DNA of 64,000 nucleotides, taken from NCBI RefSeq assembly GCF_001417735.1, contig NZ_BBUZ01000047.1, positions 17,152 through 81,151 on the forward strand. The letters are read 5' to 3'. Below the pieces are notes generated by a model, which saw only the letters and a list, made by a program, of their open reading frames with translations, made no database searches and was not told the DNA's origin. Positions 41,143-49,333 of the stretch are shown piece by piece (position 1 is the first letter of the stretch; each line of letters starts with the position of its first letter). The stretch comes from Streptomyces sp. NBRC 110028 (GTDB lineage Bacteria > Actinomycetota > Actinomycetes > Streptomycetales > Streptomycetaceae). The position numbers and the translations under genes are program-made.

Positions 41143-43122
41143 TCACACCTGGATCCGGCGCTCCACGGCGTCGACGATCTCGGCGATCGCTTGGTCGACC
41201 GGGATGCCGTTCTTCTGCGAGCCGTCGCGGTAGCGGAAGCTGACCGCCCCGGCCGCCACGTCCTCGTCACCGGCGATGACCATGAACGGGACCTTGGACT
41301 TCTGCGCGTTCCTGATCTTCTTCTGCATCCGGTCCGAGGACGAGTCGACCTCCACCCGCAGGCCCTTCGCCCGCGCCTGGGCGGCGAACTCCTCCAGGTA
41401 CGGCACATGGCCGTCGCCGATCGGGATGCCGACCGCCTGGACGGGGGCGAGCCAGGCCGGGAAGGCGCCCGCGTAGTGCTCCAGCAGGACCGCGAAGAAG
41501 CGCTCGATCGACCCGAACAGCGCCCGGTGGATCATGACCGGCTGCCGGCGCGAGCCGTCGGCCGCGGTGTACTCCAGGTTGAAGCGCTCCGGCTGGTTGA
41601 AGTCGACCTGGATGGTCGACATCTGCCAGGTACGGCCGATCGCGTCCCGCGCCTGGACCGAGATCTTCGGCCCGTAGAAGGCCGCGCCGCCCGGGTCCAT
41701 GACCAGTTCCAGGCCCTGCTTCTCGGCGGCCTTGCGCAGCTCCTCGGTGGCCTCCTCCCACTGCTCCGGCCCACCGATGAACTTGTCCGAGTCGTCGCGG
41801 GTGGACAGCTCCAGGTAGAAGTCGCTCAGGCCGTAGTCGCGGAGCAGATCCAGCACGAAGGTGAGCAGCGAGTCCAGCTCATCCGGCATCTGCTCCTTGG
41901 TGCAGTAGATGTGCGAGTCGTCCTGGGTGAAGCCCCGGGCCCGGGTCAGGCCGTGGACGACGCCGGACTTCTCGTACCGGTAGACCGTGCCGAACTCGAA
42001 CAGCCGCAGCGGCAGCTCACGGTAGGACCGCCCGCGCGCCCTGAAGATCAGGTTGTGCATCGGGCAGTTCATGGCCTTGAGGTAGTAGTCCTGCCCCTCG
42101 AACTCCATGGGCGGGAACATGCCCTCCATGTAGTGCGGCAGGTGGCCCGAGGTCTCGAAGAGCTTGGCCTTGGTGATGTGCGGGGTGTTGACGAACTCGT
42201 ACCCCGACTCCTCGTGCCGTTTCCGCGAGTACTCCTCCATCTCCTTGCGGATCACGCCACCGCGCGGGTGGAAGACCGCCAGGCCCGAGCCCAGCTCGTC
42301 CGGGAAGGAGAACAGGTCCAGCTCGGCACCCAGCTTGCGGTGGTCGCGCTTCTCGGCCTCCGCCAGGAAGTCCAGGTACGCCTTCAGCTCGTCCTTGGTC
42401 GGCCAGGCGGTGCCGTAGATCCGCTGGAGCTGCGGGTTCTTCTCGCTCCCCCGCCAGTACGCGGCGGCGCTGCGCATCAGCTTGAAGGCCGGGATGTTCC
42501 GGGTGGTCGGCAGGTGCGGACCACGGCACAGATCGCGCCAGCACAGCTCGCCGGACTTCGCGTCGAGGTTGTCGTAGATGGTCAGCTCGCCCGCGCCGAC
42601 CTCGGCGGAGGCACCCTCGGCGGCGTCCGCGGCCGACCCCTTGAGCCCGATCAGCTCCAGCTTGTACGGCTCGGCGGCCAGCTCCTCGCGGGCGGCCTCG
42701 TCGGTGACGGCACGGCGCGAGAACCTCTGGCCCCTCTTCTGGATCTCCTGCATCTTCTTCTCGATGCGCTTGAGATCGTCCGGCTGGAACGGGGTCTCGA
42801 CGTCGAAGTCGTAGTAGAAGCCGTCCTTGATCGGCGGGCCGATGCCGAGCTTGGCCTCCGGGAACAGCTCCTGCACGGCCTGCGCCATCACATGCGCGGT
42901 CGAGTGGCGCAGGATGTCCAGACCGTCCTGGCTGGTGATCTCCACCGGCTCGATCTCTTCGCCGTCGGCGGGCTCGTACGCCAGGTCCTTCAGCTGCCCG
43001 CCCACGCGCGCGGCGACGATCGAGCGGTCACCGGCGAAGAGGTCGGCCGCCGTAGTGCCCGTCGTCACCACGCGCTCTTCCCGCTCGGAATCGCGTTGGA
43101 TGATCACACGGACGTCTGACAC
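41143..43122 (-). CDS. thrS: threonyl-tRNA synthetase
   Basis: ThrRS charges tRNA-Thr. The 659-aa class II enzyme starts at GTG 43122 (SDVRVIIQRDSEREERVV). Domains in order are TGS (1-66), the editing domain with HSTAHVMAQA and a later Cys/His pair (ELCWRDLCRGPH), catalytic motif 1 (EEYSRKRHEESGYEFVNTPH), zinc residues in MNCPMHNLIF, motif 2 (YRYEKSGVVHGLTRARGFTQDD), motif 3 (ALFGSIERFFAVLLE) and a C-terminal anticodon-binding domain. I saw no T-box leader in the 130 bp upstream, unlike Firmicute thrS. Confidence 0.97.
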   Translation of the reverse strand: MSDVRVIIQRDSEREERVVTTGTTAADLFAGDRSIVAARVGGQLKDLAYEPADGEEIEPVEITSQDGLDILRHSTAHVMAQAVQELFPEAKLGIGPPIKDGFYYDFDVETPFQPDDLKRIEKKMQEIQKRGQRFSRRAVTDEAAREELAAEPYKLELIGLKGSAADAAEGASAEVGAGELTIYDNLDAKSGELCWRDLCRGPHLPTTRNIPAFKLMRSAAAYWRGSEKNPQLQRIYGTAWPTKDELKAYLDFLAEAEKRDHRKLGAELDLFSFPDELGSGLAVFHPRGGVIRKEMEEYSRKRHEESGYEFVNTPHITKAKLFETSGHLPHYMEGMFPPMEFEGQDYYLKAMNCPMHNLIFRARGRSYRELPLRLFEFGTVYRYEKSGVVHGLTRARGFTQDDSHIYCTKEQMPDELDSLLTFVLDLLRDYGLSDFYLELSTRDDSDKFIGGPEQWEEATEELRKAAEKQGLELVMDPGGAAFYGPKISVQARDAIGRTWQMSTIQVDFNQPERFNLEYTAADGSRRQPVMIHRALFGSIERFFAVLLEHYAGAFPAWLAPVQAVGIPIGDGHVPYLEEFAAQARAKGLRVEVDSSSDRMQKKIRNAQKSKVPFMVIAGDEDVAAGAVSFRYRDGSQKNGIPVDQAIAEIVDAVERRIQV

Positions 43123-43252
43123 CGGTCTCTCCTGACTGAAGGATCACTACTCACGGCGAATGCCGCGCAGCGAGAATCGTACCGAGCCGACCGGCCCGAC
43201 CGCGAAACGGTTATCCGCGCCGGCCCCGCGAGAGGGCTCCGCCCCGGCGCGC

Positions 43253-43801
43253 TCAGTCCTCGCCGCACGCCTCCTCGAAGAAGTCGAGGTTCTCGTGGGG
43301 CGGCTTGAGCAGCCGGCCCCGCTCCGCGTCGTCCACCCGCACCGGGGCCAGCGACGGGGTGTGGCGCCGGGCCGCGGTCGCGGTCCATCAGGGTCTGCCT
43401 CCCGCCCCGGCCCGGGTCATGATCTCGCAGAGCGCGCGGTCGTCGAAGATCCGCGAGGTCGGGATCCGCACGGTGGGCCGGCGGCGGCCCGTCACCGGGT
43501 GGCCCGCCAGGTTGATCCAGTAGCAGCGGTGCCGCAGCGCCAGACGGTCGTGGCCGGCCCGTCTCCAGTCGTCCCGCTCACGCGGCACGATCATCACCAG
43601 GATCTTGTGCACCGAGACCGGGCCGCGGGCGAGCTTGACCAGATGGTCGTTGTCGAGGGTGAAGCCGAAGACCGGGCCGGGCGGATGCGGTGCCGGCTGG
43701 TACGTGGCCTTGAGCTGCGCCTTGATCGTCACTTCGTCGTCCACGGCGTGGGACAGCAGACCGCTCGCCGACGGGGCCGGTTCGGGCTGCGCGAGCGCCA
43801 T
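43253..43801 (-). pseudogene. DUF4365-like gene, probably degraded (internal loss and in-frame TGA)
   Basis: Starts at ATG 43801 with GGAAG upstream. The first open segment is 137 aa (MALAQPEPAPSASGLLSHAV to MTRAGAGGRP) and stops at TGA 43388-43390. The same frame then stays open for 44 more codons with every third position G or C, ending in PHENLDFFEEACGED and TGA 43253-43255. This is the codon pattern of a real coding sequence continuing past the stop. Compared with DUF4365 proteins I recall, the 8-residue leader joins directly to VDDEVTIKAQLKATYQ, so roughly 50 residues of the domain's N-terminus seem missing. If functional, the product would be the 137-aa form (43388-43801). It lies upstream of thrS. 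Confidence 0.5.
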
Positions 43802-43963
43802 GTGCGTGACGTCTTCCGGTCGTCCCCGGTGTCCGTACGCCTGTGTTGTCTTCCCGTCAGATGCCCTGCAATCAGTGGTGGTTCGGGCACCACCCTCCGG
43901 GTATCACCAGGTCGGGGCGGGATCCGCAGGCCATGGGGTATGTACGCACGAGGAGTTGAGGCC

Positions 43964-44689
43964 ATGTCGTCCTGGTTCGAGGGGCCGCTCGCCGCGTTCG
44001 ACACGGAGACGACCGGGATCGACGTCGAGCACGACCGGATCGTGTCGGCCGCTCTCGTCGTCCAGCGCGGCGCCGGAGTGCTGCCGGAGGTGCGGCGCTG
44101 GCTGGTGAGCCCGGGCATACCGGTGCCGCGGGCAGCGACCGAGATACACGGGCTGACCGACACGCATCTGCAGCGGCACGGGCGGTGGCCCGCGCCGGTG
44201 ATGGACGAGGTGGCGCGGGCCCTCGCCGAGCAGACGGCGCGGGGCACCCCGGTGGTGGTGATGAACGCGCCGTTCGATCTGACGCTGCTGGACCGCGAGT
44301 TGAAGCGGCATCGCAACGCCACCCTGGCGACCTATCTGTCGCTGCGCGCGCTGTGCGTCCTCGACCCCCGGGTGCTGGACAAGCATCTGGACCGCTACCG
44401 CAAGGGCCGCCGCACGCTCACCGATCTGTGCGCGCACTACGGCGTCGAGCTGACGGGCGCGCATGACGCGGCGGCGGACGCGATGGCCTCCCTGGAGGTC
44501 GTCCGGGCGGTGGGCCGCCGCTTCTCGGCACGGCTGGAGAAGCTGACGCCCAGTGAGCTGCACGCCCGCCAGACGGTCTGGTACGCGGCGCAGGCGCGCG
44601 GCCTGCAGGCGTGGTTCGCGCTCAACGGCTCGGACGAGGTCTGCGACCCGGCCTGGCCGCTGCGGCCGGACCTTCCGGCGGCGGCGTAG
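43964..44689 (+). CDS. DEDDh 3'-5' exonuclease (DNA pol III epsilon-like)
   Basis: A 241-aa exonuclease starting at ATG 43964 (MSSWFEGPLAAFDTETTG) with GAGGAG upstream. It has Exo I (FDTETTGID), Exo II (NAPFDLTLLD) and Exo III with His and Asp (HDAAADAMASLEV), plus a Trp-rich C-terminal tail (WFALNGSDEVCDPAWPLRP). Stand-alone proteins of this type degrade or proofread DNA or RNA ends; the exact substrate is unknown. It is divergent from the DUF4365-like gene and converges on the VOC gene with a 10-bp gap. Confidence 0.93.
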   Translation: MSSWFEGPLAAFDTETTGIDVEHDRIVSAALVVQRGAGVLPEVRRWLVSPGIPVPRAATEIHGLTDTHLQRHGRWPAPVMDEVARALAEQTARGTPVVVMNAPFDLTLLDRELKRHRNATLATYLSLRALCVLDPRVLDKHLDRYRKGRRTLTDLCAHYGVELTGAHDAAADAMASLEVVRAVGRRFSARLEKLTPSELHARQTVWYAAQARGLQAWFALNGSDEVCDPAWPLRPDLPAAA

Positions 44690-44699
44690 CCCCGAGCGC

Positions 44700-45101
44700 C
44701 TACTGTTCCCGGATGACCTCTTCCGGAGGCGTGGCGAGCCTCAGCCGGAACGGGTGCCCGGCGGGGTCGGAGTAGAGGCGGACGTCGTTCGGGCCGCCGT
44801 TGTCCTTGGTGTCCAGCGGCCGCGCCCCCAGGTCGACGACCTGGCGTTCGGCGGCGTCCATGTCGTCGACCAGGAGTTCCAGGTGGGCCTGCTGGGAGTC
44901 GTCCGGCCGGGGCCAGCTCGGCGGGGCGTAGCCGTGGTCGCGGAGGAAGGACATGCGCGTCCCGCCGGGGGCGACGATATCGATCCGGTCGAGGCTGGTC
45001 ACCGGCGTGATCTCGGCGCCGAACACGGTGGCGTAGAACTCGGCCAGCTGTTCGGGCTCGGCGCAGTCCAGGGACAGGACGGCTGTGGTGGCGACGGTCA
45101 T
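44700..45101 (-). CDS. VOC-fold (glyoxalase/bleomycin-resistance-like) protein
   Basis: A 133-aa protein starting at ATG 45101 with a strong GGAGGGGAG site. Two beta-alpha-beta-beta-beta modules are visible: the N-terminal one (TTAVLSLDCAEPEQLAEFY, RIDIVAPGG) and the C-terminal one (HLELLVDDMDAAERQVVDL, YSDPAGHPFRLRL). The His/Glu metal ligands of true glyoxalase I are only partly evident, so it may be a binding protein. It is a single-gene unit downstream of a tRNA-Val. Confidence 0.88.
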   Translation of the reverse strand: MTVATTAVLSLDCAEPEQLAEFYATVFGAEITPVTSLDRIDIVAPGGTRMSFLRDHGYAPPSWPRPDDSQQAHLELLVDDMDAAERQVVDLGARPLDTKDNGGPNDVRLYSDPAGHPFRLRLATPPEEVIREQ

Positions 45102-45172
45102 GGGCTCCCCTCCGATTCATCCGCGATGTGGACGCGGGTACCCCTGTCCGGCGGTGACACGCCCGGAAAACG

Positions 45173-45208
45173 CCGGGGCCGGACCGCCTGCTGGCGGCCC
45201 GGCCCCGG
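45173..45208 (-). terminator. terminator after tRNA-Val
   Basis: CCGGGGCCGG (45173-45182) pairs with CCGGCCCCGG (45199-45208). An inner CCGCC/GGCGG extends the hairpin. It lies 6 bp past the tRNA 3' end. Confidence 0.8.
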
Positions 45209-45213
45209 AAGGG

Positions 45214-45285
45214 TGGGCGATACTGGGTTCGAACCAGTGACCTCTTCGGTGTGAACGAAGCGCTCTCCCGCTGAGCTAATCGCCC
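45214..45285 (-). tRNA. tRNA-Val (anticodon CAC)
   Basis: A 72-nt cloverleaf with acceptor GGGCGAT/ATCGCCC plus A discriminator, D arm GCTC-AGCGGGAGA-GCGC, anticodon loop TTCACAC (CAC, reads GUG) and T loop TTCGAAC. CCA is not encoded. It differs at one D-loop base from the copy at 52746-52817. Confidence 0.96.
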
Positions 45286-45325
45286 GGGTCGTTCTTCCGG
45301 GGTCTGCCCCGGTGGAACGACCTGA

Positions 45326-45355
45326 ACAATACAGGTCGGGCGAGGTGGGGTTCAA
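45326..45355 (-). promoter_or_regulatory. probable promoter of tRNA-Val, overlapping a stop codon
   Basis: On the minus strand, TTGAAC (45355-45350) and TATTGT (45331-45326) are spaced 18 bp, a good vegetative pattern. The start of the tRNA is 41 bp further on. The -35 hexamer contains the TGA stop of the SRPBCC gene. Confidence 0.6.
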
Positions 45356-45819
45356 ACCGGATTCCGGCCGGGCCTCCGGGTGAGCAAGTGGGACCGCAGT
45401 CCCCGGCGCCCGGCGCGCATCATCAGGGCGTGGTTGGCGCGGAACAGCGGCCGCCCGAGCACCGCGAAGCGCCGCAGCAGCGGTTTGCGCGCCACCACGT
45501 CCTGCTCGAACAGGGCGCGGGTGCCCGCGCCGCGCGCGGTGACCGTCCAGCGGGCCCAGCCCTCCAGGTCGCCGGAGAGGAGGATCCGCAGCGTGCCGCG
45601 GTCCGGGTCCCGGTGCGCCTCGGTGACGGTGAGGCGCAGGTCGTACGGGACGAGGGAGCGGAAGCGGGCGGTGCCGGTGCGGTCGTCGACGCGCCGCACC
45701 TCACGGACCTGGCGCCACCACCGCGGGTAGCCGTCGCCGTCCGCCAGCGCCGCGAAGACGGCGGCGGGCGGCGCGTCGAGGTCCCAGCGGCTGTGGAAGC
45801 GGTAGTGGCACCAGTCCAT
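45352..45819 (-). CDS. SRPBCC-family (polyketide cyclase/START-like) protein
   Basis: A 155-aa helix-grip protein starting at ATG 45819 (MDWCHYRFHSRWDLDAPPAA). The family pattern is the opening strand and helix (VFAALADGDGYPRWWRQVREV), the long curved sheet and the C-terminal helix (LFRANHALMMRAGRRGL). Such proteins bind hydrophobic ligands; no substrate can be inferred. It lies 40 bp after the lyase gene on the same strand and directly upstream of a tRNA-Val whose -35 overlaps its stop. Confidence 0.88.
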   Translation of the reverse strand: MDWCHYRFHSRWDLDAPPAAVFAALADGDGYPRWWRQVREVRRVDDRTGTARFRSLVPYDLRLTVTEAHRDPDRGTLRILLSGDLEGWARWTVTARGAGTRALFEQDVVARKPLLRRFAVLGRPLFRANHALMMRAGRRGLRSHLLTRRPGRNPV

Positions 45820-45859
45820 GTCCTTCAGTGTGCGGCAGCGGGGCGGAAGACGGCGGCGG

Positions 45860-48631
45860 CTACCCGGGCAGCTTGTCGCCGATCAGCGCCAGGTTCTGGA
45901 TGGCGGCGAGGCCGTACTGCGCGGTGGCGTTGGTGCTCACCCAGGGCGCCTCGACGCCGGGCACCAGCGCGTCCGGGCCTTCGACCTTGGCCGTCTTCCA
46001 GCTGACGGAGGCGTCCGGGTAGCCGTCGCCCTCGTGGAACTCGGTGAACTTCTGCCAGGCGCGGGCGGCCAGCTTCTCGTCCTTCAGCTGTACGGCGGCG
46101 TAGGCGTCGAGCCGTGAGTGGCCCTGGATCAGGATCAGCGAGCCGAAGTCGGCGCCGTAGCGGGCCTTCTGCTCGGCCTTGGTGGCGTTGAAGTAGCGGC
46201 AGTAGTCGAGCCAGGCCTCCTTGAACTCCGGCATGTCGATCAGGTCGATGACCTCGGCGCACACCTCGACCAGGCCGAAGACGGCGGACAGGTGGGAGAC
46301 GCTGACCTTGGGCTTGTCGTCGATGGCGTACTTGCCGGTGTCGAGGTCGTACAGCGCGGCGCCCTGGACGAAGCCGTTGGTCTGGGCGGCGATGGTCTCC
46401 ATGGTACTGCGCAGCCGGGCCTCGGCCTTCTCGGCCTGCGGGCCGCGCCGTTCCCATTCGGTGAGCCAGGCCCCGGCCAGTCCGCTCCAGTCGGTGCCGA
46501 AGCCGATGGACAGGGCGTGCCGGTCGGGCTTGTAGTCGGGGTCGGGGCGGACCTTGCGCTGAGGGTCGAGGACGAGGAAGGACTCGTCGGAGTCGACGAG
46601 GGCGTGCATGATGTCGCCGATCCGCTCGTCGGCGGTGAGGAAGTAGAGGTAGCGGCGGTAGAGGGCGGTGGAGATGCGCTGCTGCTTGGCGCTGTCGGCG
46701 AAGTGCTGGACGCCGTGGCGGGTGCCAAGGCCGGTCCATTTGCCCAGGTGGTAGGCGTCGACCTCGCCGGTGTGCCGGGTCATGGCCTCGGCGAAGCGGT
46801 AGATGTCGGCGCGCCCGGAGCGCAGATACGCGAGCCAGAGCCACAGGTCGGGCGAGAGTTCGGAGTTGTCCCAGGCGTAGCCGCCGACGTCGTACCGCCA
46901 CTGGTGCCGGTCCTCGTCGTAGGTGTGCATGATGTCGCCGTAGTCCCAGAACCCGTACCAGCGGCGCTGTTCGACCTGGCCCTTGTGGTAGGTGAAGAGG
47001 AAGTCGAGACGGTCCTCGATCTTCGCTTTCGCGGCGGTGGAGCGGTCGACGGGCGCGAAGAGACCGCCGAAGACCTTGGCGCGGACCAGGTCGGCGGGTC
47101 GGGCGACGAGTTGCGGCGGGGTGCGCAGGGCGGCGGCCTGCTGGACGAGGGTGCCGGCGCTCGGGGTGGCGGCGTTGGCCCAGAAGGTCAGCTCGCTGGT
47201 GCGGGCGATGCCGTACGGGGTGCCGAACTTCGGCTCATAGTCCTCGTACGTGATGTTGAGGCCCTCCAGCTGCTCGGCGTAGGTGTCCTGGCCCAGGCCG
47301 TCGTGGTAGAAGCGCAGGTCCATGGGCTGGGCCTCGGGCGACCAGAGCCACAGGGTGACCTCGGCCTCGTCGCCCGCCGCGCCGCGGATGTCGAGCTGGG
47401 CGGGGAACTTCTCCCAGAAGTCGCGCAGTCCGAAGGAGAGCCCGCCGCTGACCCCGCCGACATAGCCGAAGCCGGACGCCCGGCCGCCGCCGCCCGCGGC
47501 GATCCAGCCGTGGCCCGGCTTGCTGCGCTTGCGCAGGGTGAAGCCGTCGGCGGAGAGCTGGGAGAGGGTGTAGTCGCCCCAGGTGGGGATGAGGTGCAGC
47601 CGGCTGGTGACCCGCTGGTCCCAGGTGGCGGGGTCGGCCAGCTTCTCGCCCTTGAACTGGGCCTTGCGGACGCTCGGGCCGGGGTCGCGGCGCAGTCCGG
47701 TGATGCCCTTGACGGCCTCGGTGAGGAATCCCTCGCCCTCGCCCGCGATGCGGATGTGGCGGTCGTACGCCTCGTCGCGCATGGGGACGGAGAAGCGGAC
47801 GCCGAGGCCGCGGATGAAGTCCCCAGACTCATGACCGGCGGTCTGATCGCCGTCGTAGGTGATGGTGTGCACCATGCGGAACGAGTCGGCGCCCGCGTAG
47901 AAGTAGAGGCGGACGCTGAAGGGGAGCCAGCCGCGGCCGCCCTTGCGGTGCTTGCCGTCGATGCGGACGACGGCGCGGACGGGGCCCTTCTGCTCGACCT
48001 TGGCGGCGCTGATCTCGCCGTCGAACCGGTCCCACGTGGCGCTGCCGTGGTCGCCGTCGTCGATGTCGCCCTGGCGGAGCAGGACGAGGCGGCCGTCGCG
48101 GGCGATCTCGGTGGTGCCGCGGGTGACGGACCGTACGAGCTTTTCGCCGTCCTTGGAGATCACGGCCTTGATCACGCCGGTGTCGACGGTGATCCTGCCG
48201 CCCTTCTCGGTAACGGTGACCCTTTTGGCGGGCGCTGCGGGCTCACCGGGGCCGAGCCGGTAGGCGGTGCCGTCGCCCAGCCCCTCCCCCGCCGCGTGGG
48301 CGGTCCACTTGAGCGAGCCGTCGGGCCAGTAGGCGGTGGCCCAGGTCTGCAGGGGGACGTCCTTGCCGTCGGCCGTGGTGAGCGCGAACGTCCGGTCGGC
48401 GGGGTGGGCGCCCTTGGGCCAGGGGACGCCGAAGGTGCTGCCGGCGGCGGCGCCGAGACCGCCCTCCTCCAGCCAGGTGATCTTCACGGGTTCGTCGGCG
48501 GCCTTCTGCTCGGCGGCCCGGTCGGCGGCGGCCGCCCGCGGGGCGTTCGGCGCGAGCATCCAGGAGAACGGAACAGCGGCGCCGGTGGCGGCCGCGGCCT
48601 TGAGGAGGTTGCGCCGGGGGATCGGGGGCAT
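45860..48631 (-). CDS. Tat-exported exo-rhamnogalacturonan lyase-like protein (PL26/YetA type)
   Basis: A 923-aa secreted protein starting at ATG 48631 (MPPIPRRNLLKAAAATGAA) with an RRNLL twin-arginine signal and Ala-rich cleavage region before residue 40. The N-terminal domain matches PcRGLX/YetA first-domain features (ITWLEEGG, FGVPWPKGAHP, AYWPDGSLKW). A large beta region follows (WLPFSVRLYFYAGADSFRMVHT), then an alpha/alpha-type C-terminal part (YAWDNSELSPDLWLWLAYL, HLSAVFGLVEVCAEVI). PL26 enzymes release disaccharides from the rhamnogalacturonan I backbone. The adjacent sugar transporter and YesL-like gene mirror Bacillus lplABC-yetA, which supports the assignment. It is the last gene of the operon. 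Confidence 0.78.
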   Translation of the reverse strand: MPPIPRRNLLKAAAATGAAVPFSWMLAPNAPRAAAADRAAEQKAADEPVKITWLEEGGLGAAAGSTFGVPWPKGAHPADRTFALTTADGKDVPLQTWATAYWPDGSLKWTAHAAGEGLGDGTAYRLGPGEPAAPAKRVTVTEKGGRITVDTGVIKAVISKDGEKLVRSVTRGTTEIARDGRLVLLRQGDIDDGDHGSATWDRFDGEISAAKVEQKGPVRAVVRIDGKHRKGGRGWLPFSVRLYFYAGADSFRMVHTITYDGDQTAGHESGDFIRGLGVRFSVPMRDEAYDRHIRIAGEGEGFLTEAVKGITGLRRDPGPSVRKAQFKGEKLADPATWDQRVTSRLHLIPTWGDYTLSQLSADGFTLRKRSKPGHGWIAAGGGGRASGFGYVGGVSGGLSFGLRDFWEKFPAQLDIRGAAGDEAEVTLWLWSPEAQPMDLRFYHDGLGQDTYAEQLEGLNITYEDYEPKFGTPYGIARTSELTFWANAATPSAGTLVQQAAALRTPPQLVARPADLVRAKVFGGLFAPVDRSTAAKAKIEDRLDFLFTYHKGQVEQRRWYGFWDYGDIMHTYDEDRHQWRYDVGGYAWDNSELSPDLWLWLAYLRSGRADIYRFAEAMTRHTGEVDAYHLGKWTGLGTRHGVQHFADSAKQQRISTALYRRYLYFLTADERIGDIMHALVDSDESFLVLDPQRKVRPDPDYKPDRHALSIGFGTDWSGLAGAWLTEWERRGPQAEKAEARLRSTMETIAAQTNGFVQGAALYDLDTGKYAIDDKPKVSVSHLSAVFGLVEVCAEVIDLIDMPEFKEAWLDYCRYFNATKAEQKARYGADFGSLILIQGHSRLDAYAAVQLKDEKLAARAWQKFTEFHEGDGYPDASVSWKTAKVEGPDALVPGVEAPWVSTNATAQYGLAAIQNLALIGDKLPG

Positions 48632-48729
48632 GTCGCTCTCACCTTTCGTGCGGGTGCTACGAGGGCTGCGGGGCAGGTGCATGACATGGGCGGACGTACG
48701 GCGGCGACGACGGACCGGGTGCCGCCGGG

Positions 48730-49323
48730 TCAGACGCGGGCGCGGCGCTCGACCGCGACCGCACAGGCCGCGAGGGCGCCCACCGCCGGGGCGGCCAGCG
48801 GCAGCAGCTGCCAGGCGGCGACGGTGACCACCGCCAGTCCGCCGGCCAGCAGCAGCGATCCGCCGGGGTCGGCGGCCAGGCCATGGCGTACGGCGGTACG
48901 GGCCACCGCGGCCCAGCCGTCACCCGGCCGCCACGCGGCGGCCGTCCGCAGCCCCAGGACGATCACCGCGAGCGTGCCCGCCACGCTCACGGCGATCAGG
49001 GCGGGCCCGCCCGGCAGGGCTCCGGTGCGGGCCACGCGCAGATCGAAGGCGAGCAGCGCGAGCGCCGCCCACCACAGCAGGGAGAACCGCCAGCCGCCGC
49101 GGGTGGCCTCCCGCACGCCGCAGACGAAGTCCCGCAGCGTGGAGCGCTCGCCGTCCAGATGGCGGCGCAGATGCGCGCATCCGGCGGCGAACGACGGGAG
49201 CAGGGTGAGGAGCGGCAGCGCGGCGAGCACCACCCAGACCCCGATCAGCAGGCACTCGGCGAACAGCGAGAAGCGCACCAGCCGCCGCGCGGGCCGCTCC
49301 GGCCTCCGTGTCGCTCGCTCCAT
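48730..49323 (-). CDS. DUF624/YesL-like membrane protein
   Basis: A 197-aa membrane protein starting at ATG 49323 (MERATRRPERPARRLVRFSL). About five hydrophobic segments are seen (FAECLLIGVWVVLAALPLLT, LLWWAALALLAFDL, LIAVSVAGTLAVIVLGL and the last two). DUF624/YesL proteins accompany CUT1 sugar transporters in pectin-degradation clusters, and their role is unknown. It lies 10 bp after the second permease gene. Confidence 0.78.
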   Translation of the reverse strand: MERATRRPERPARRLVRFSLFAECLLIGVWVVLAALPLLTLLPSFAAGCAHLRRHLDGERSTLRDFVCGVREATRGGWRFSLLWWAALALLAFDLRVARTGALPGGPALIAVSVAGTLAVIVLGLRTAAAWRPGDGWAAVARTAVRHGLAADPGGSLLLAGGLAVVTVAAWQLLPLAAPAVGALAACAVAVERRARV

Positions 49324-49333
49324 GGCGGGCCCC

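Noticed and set aside
43123..43252. T-box riboswitch upstream of thrS
   Set aside because: Only 130 bp are available and no T-box sequence or stem I-like structure was seen.
43104..43388. Separate 94-aa gene starting at ATG 43388 and overlapping thrS
   Set aside because: The coding pattern (G or C at third positions) is in a different frame, the continuation of the DUF4365-like gene; this frame is a shadow.
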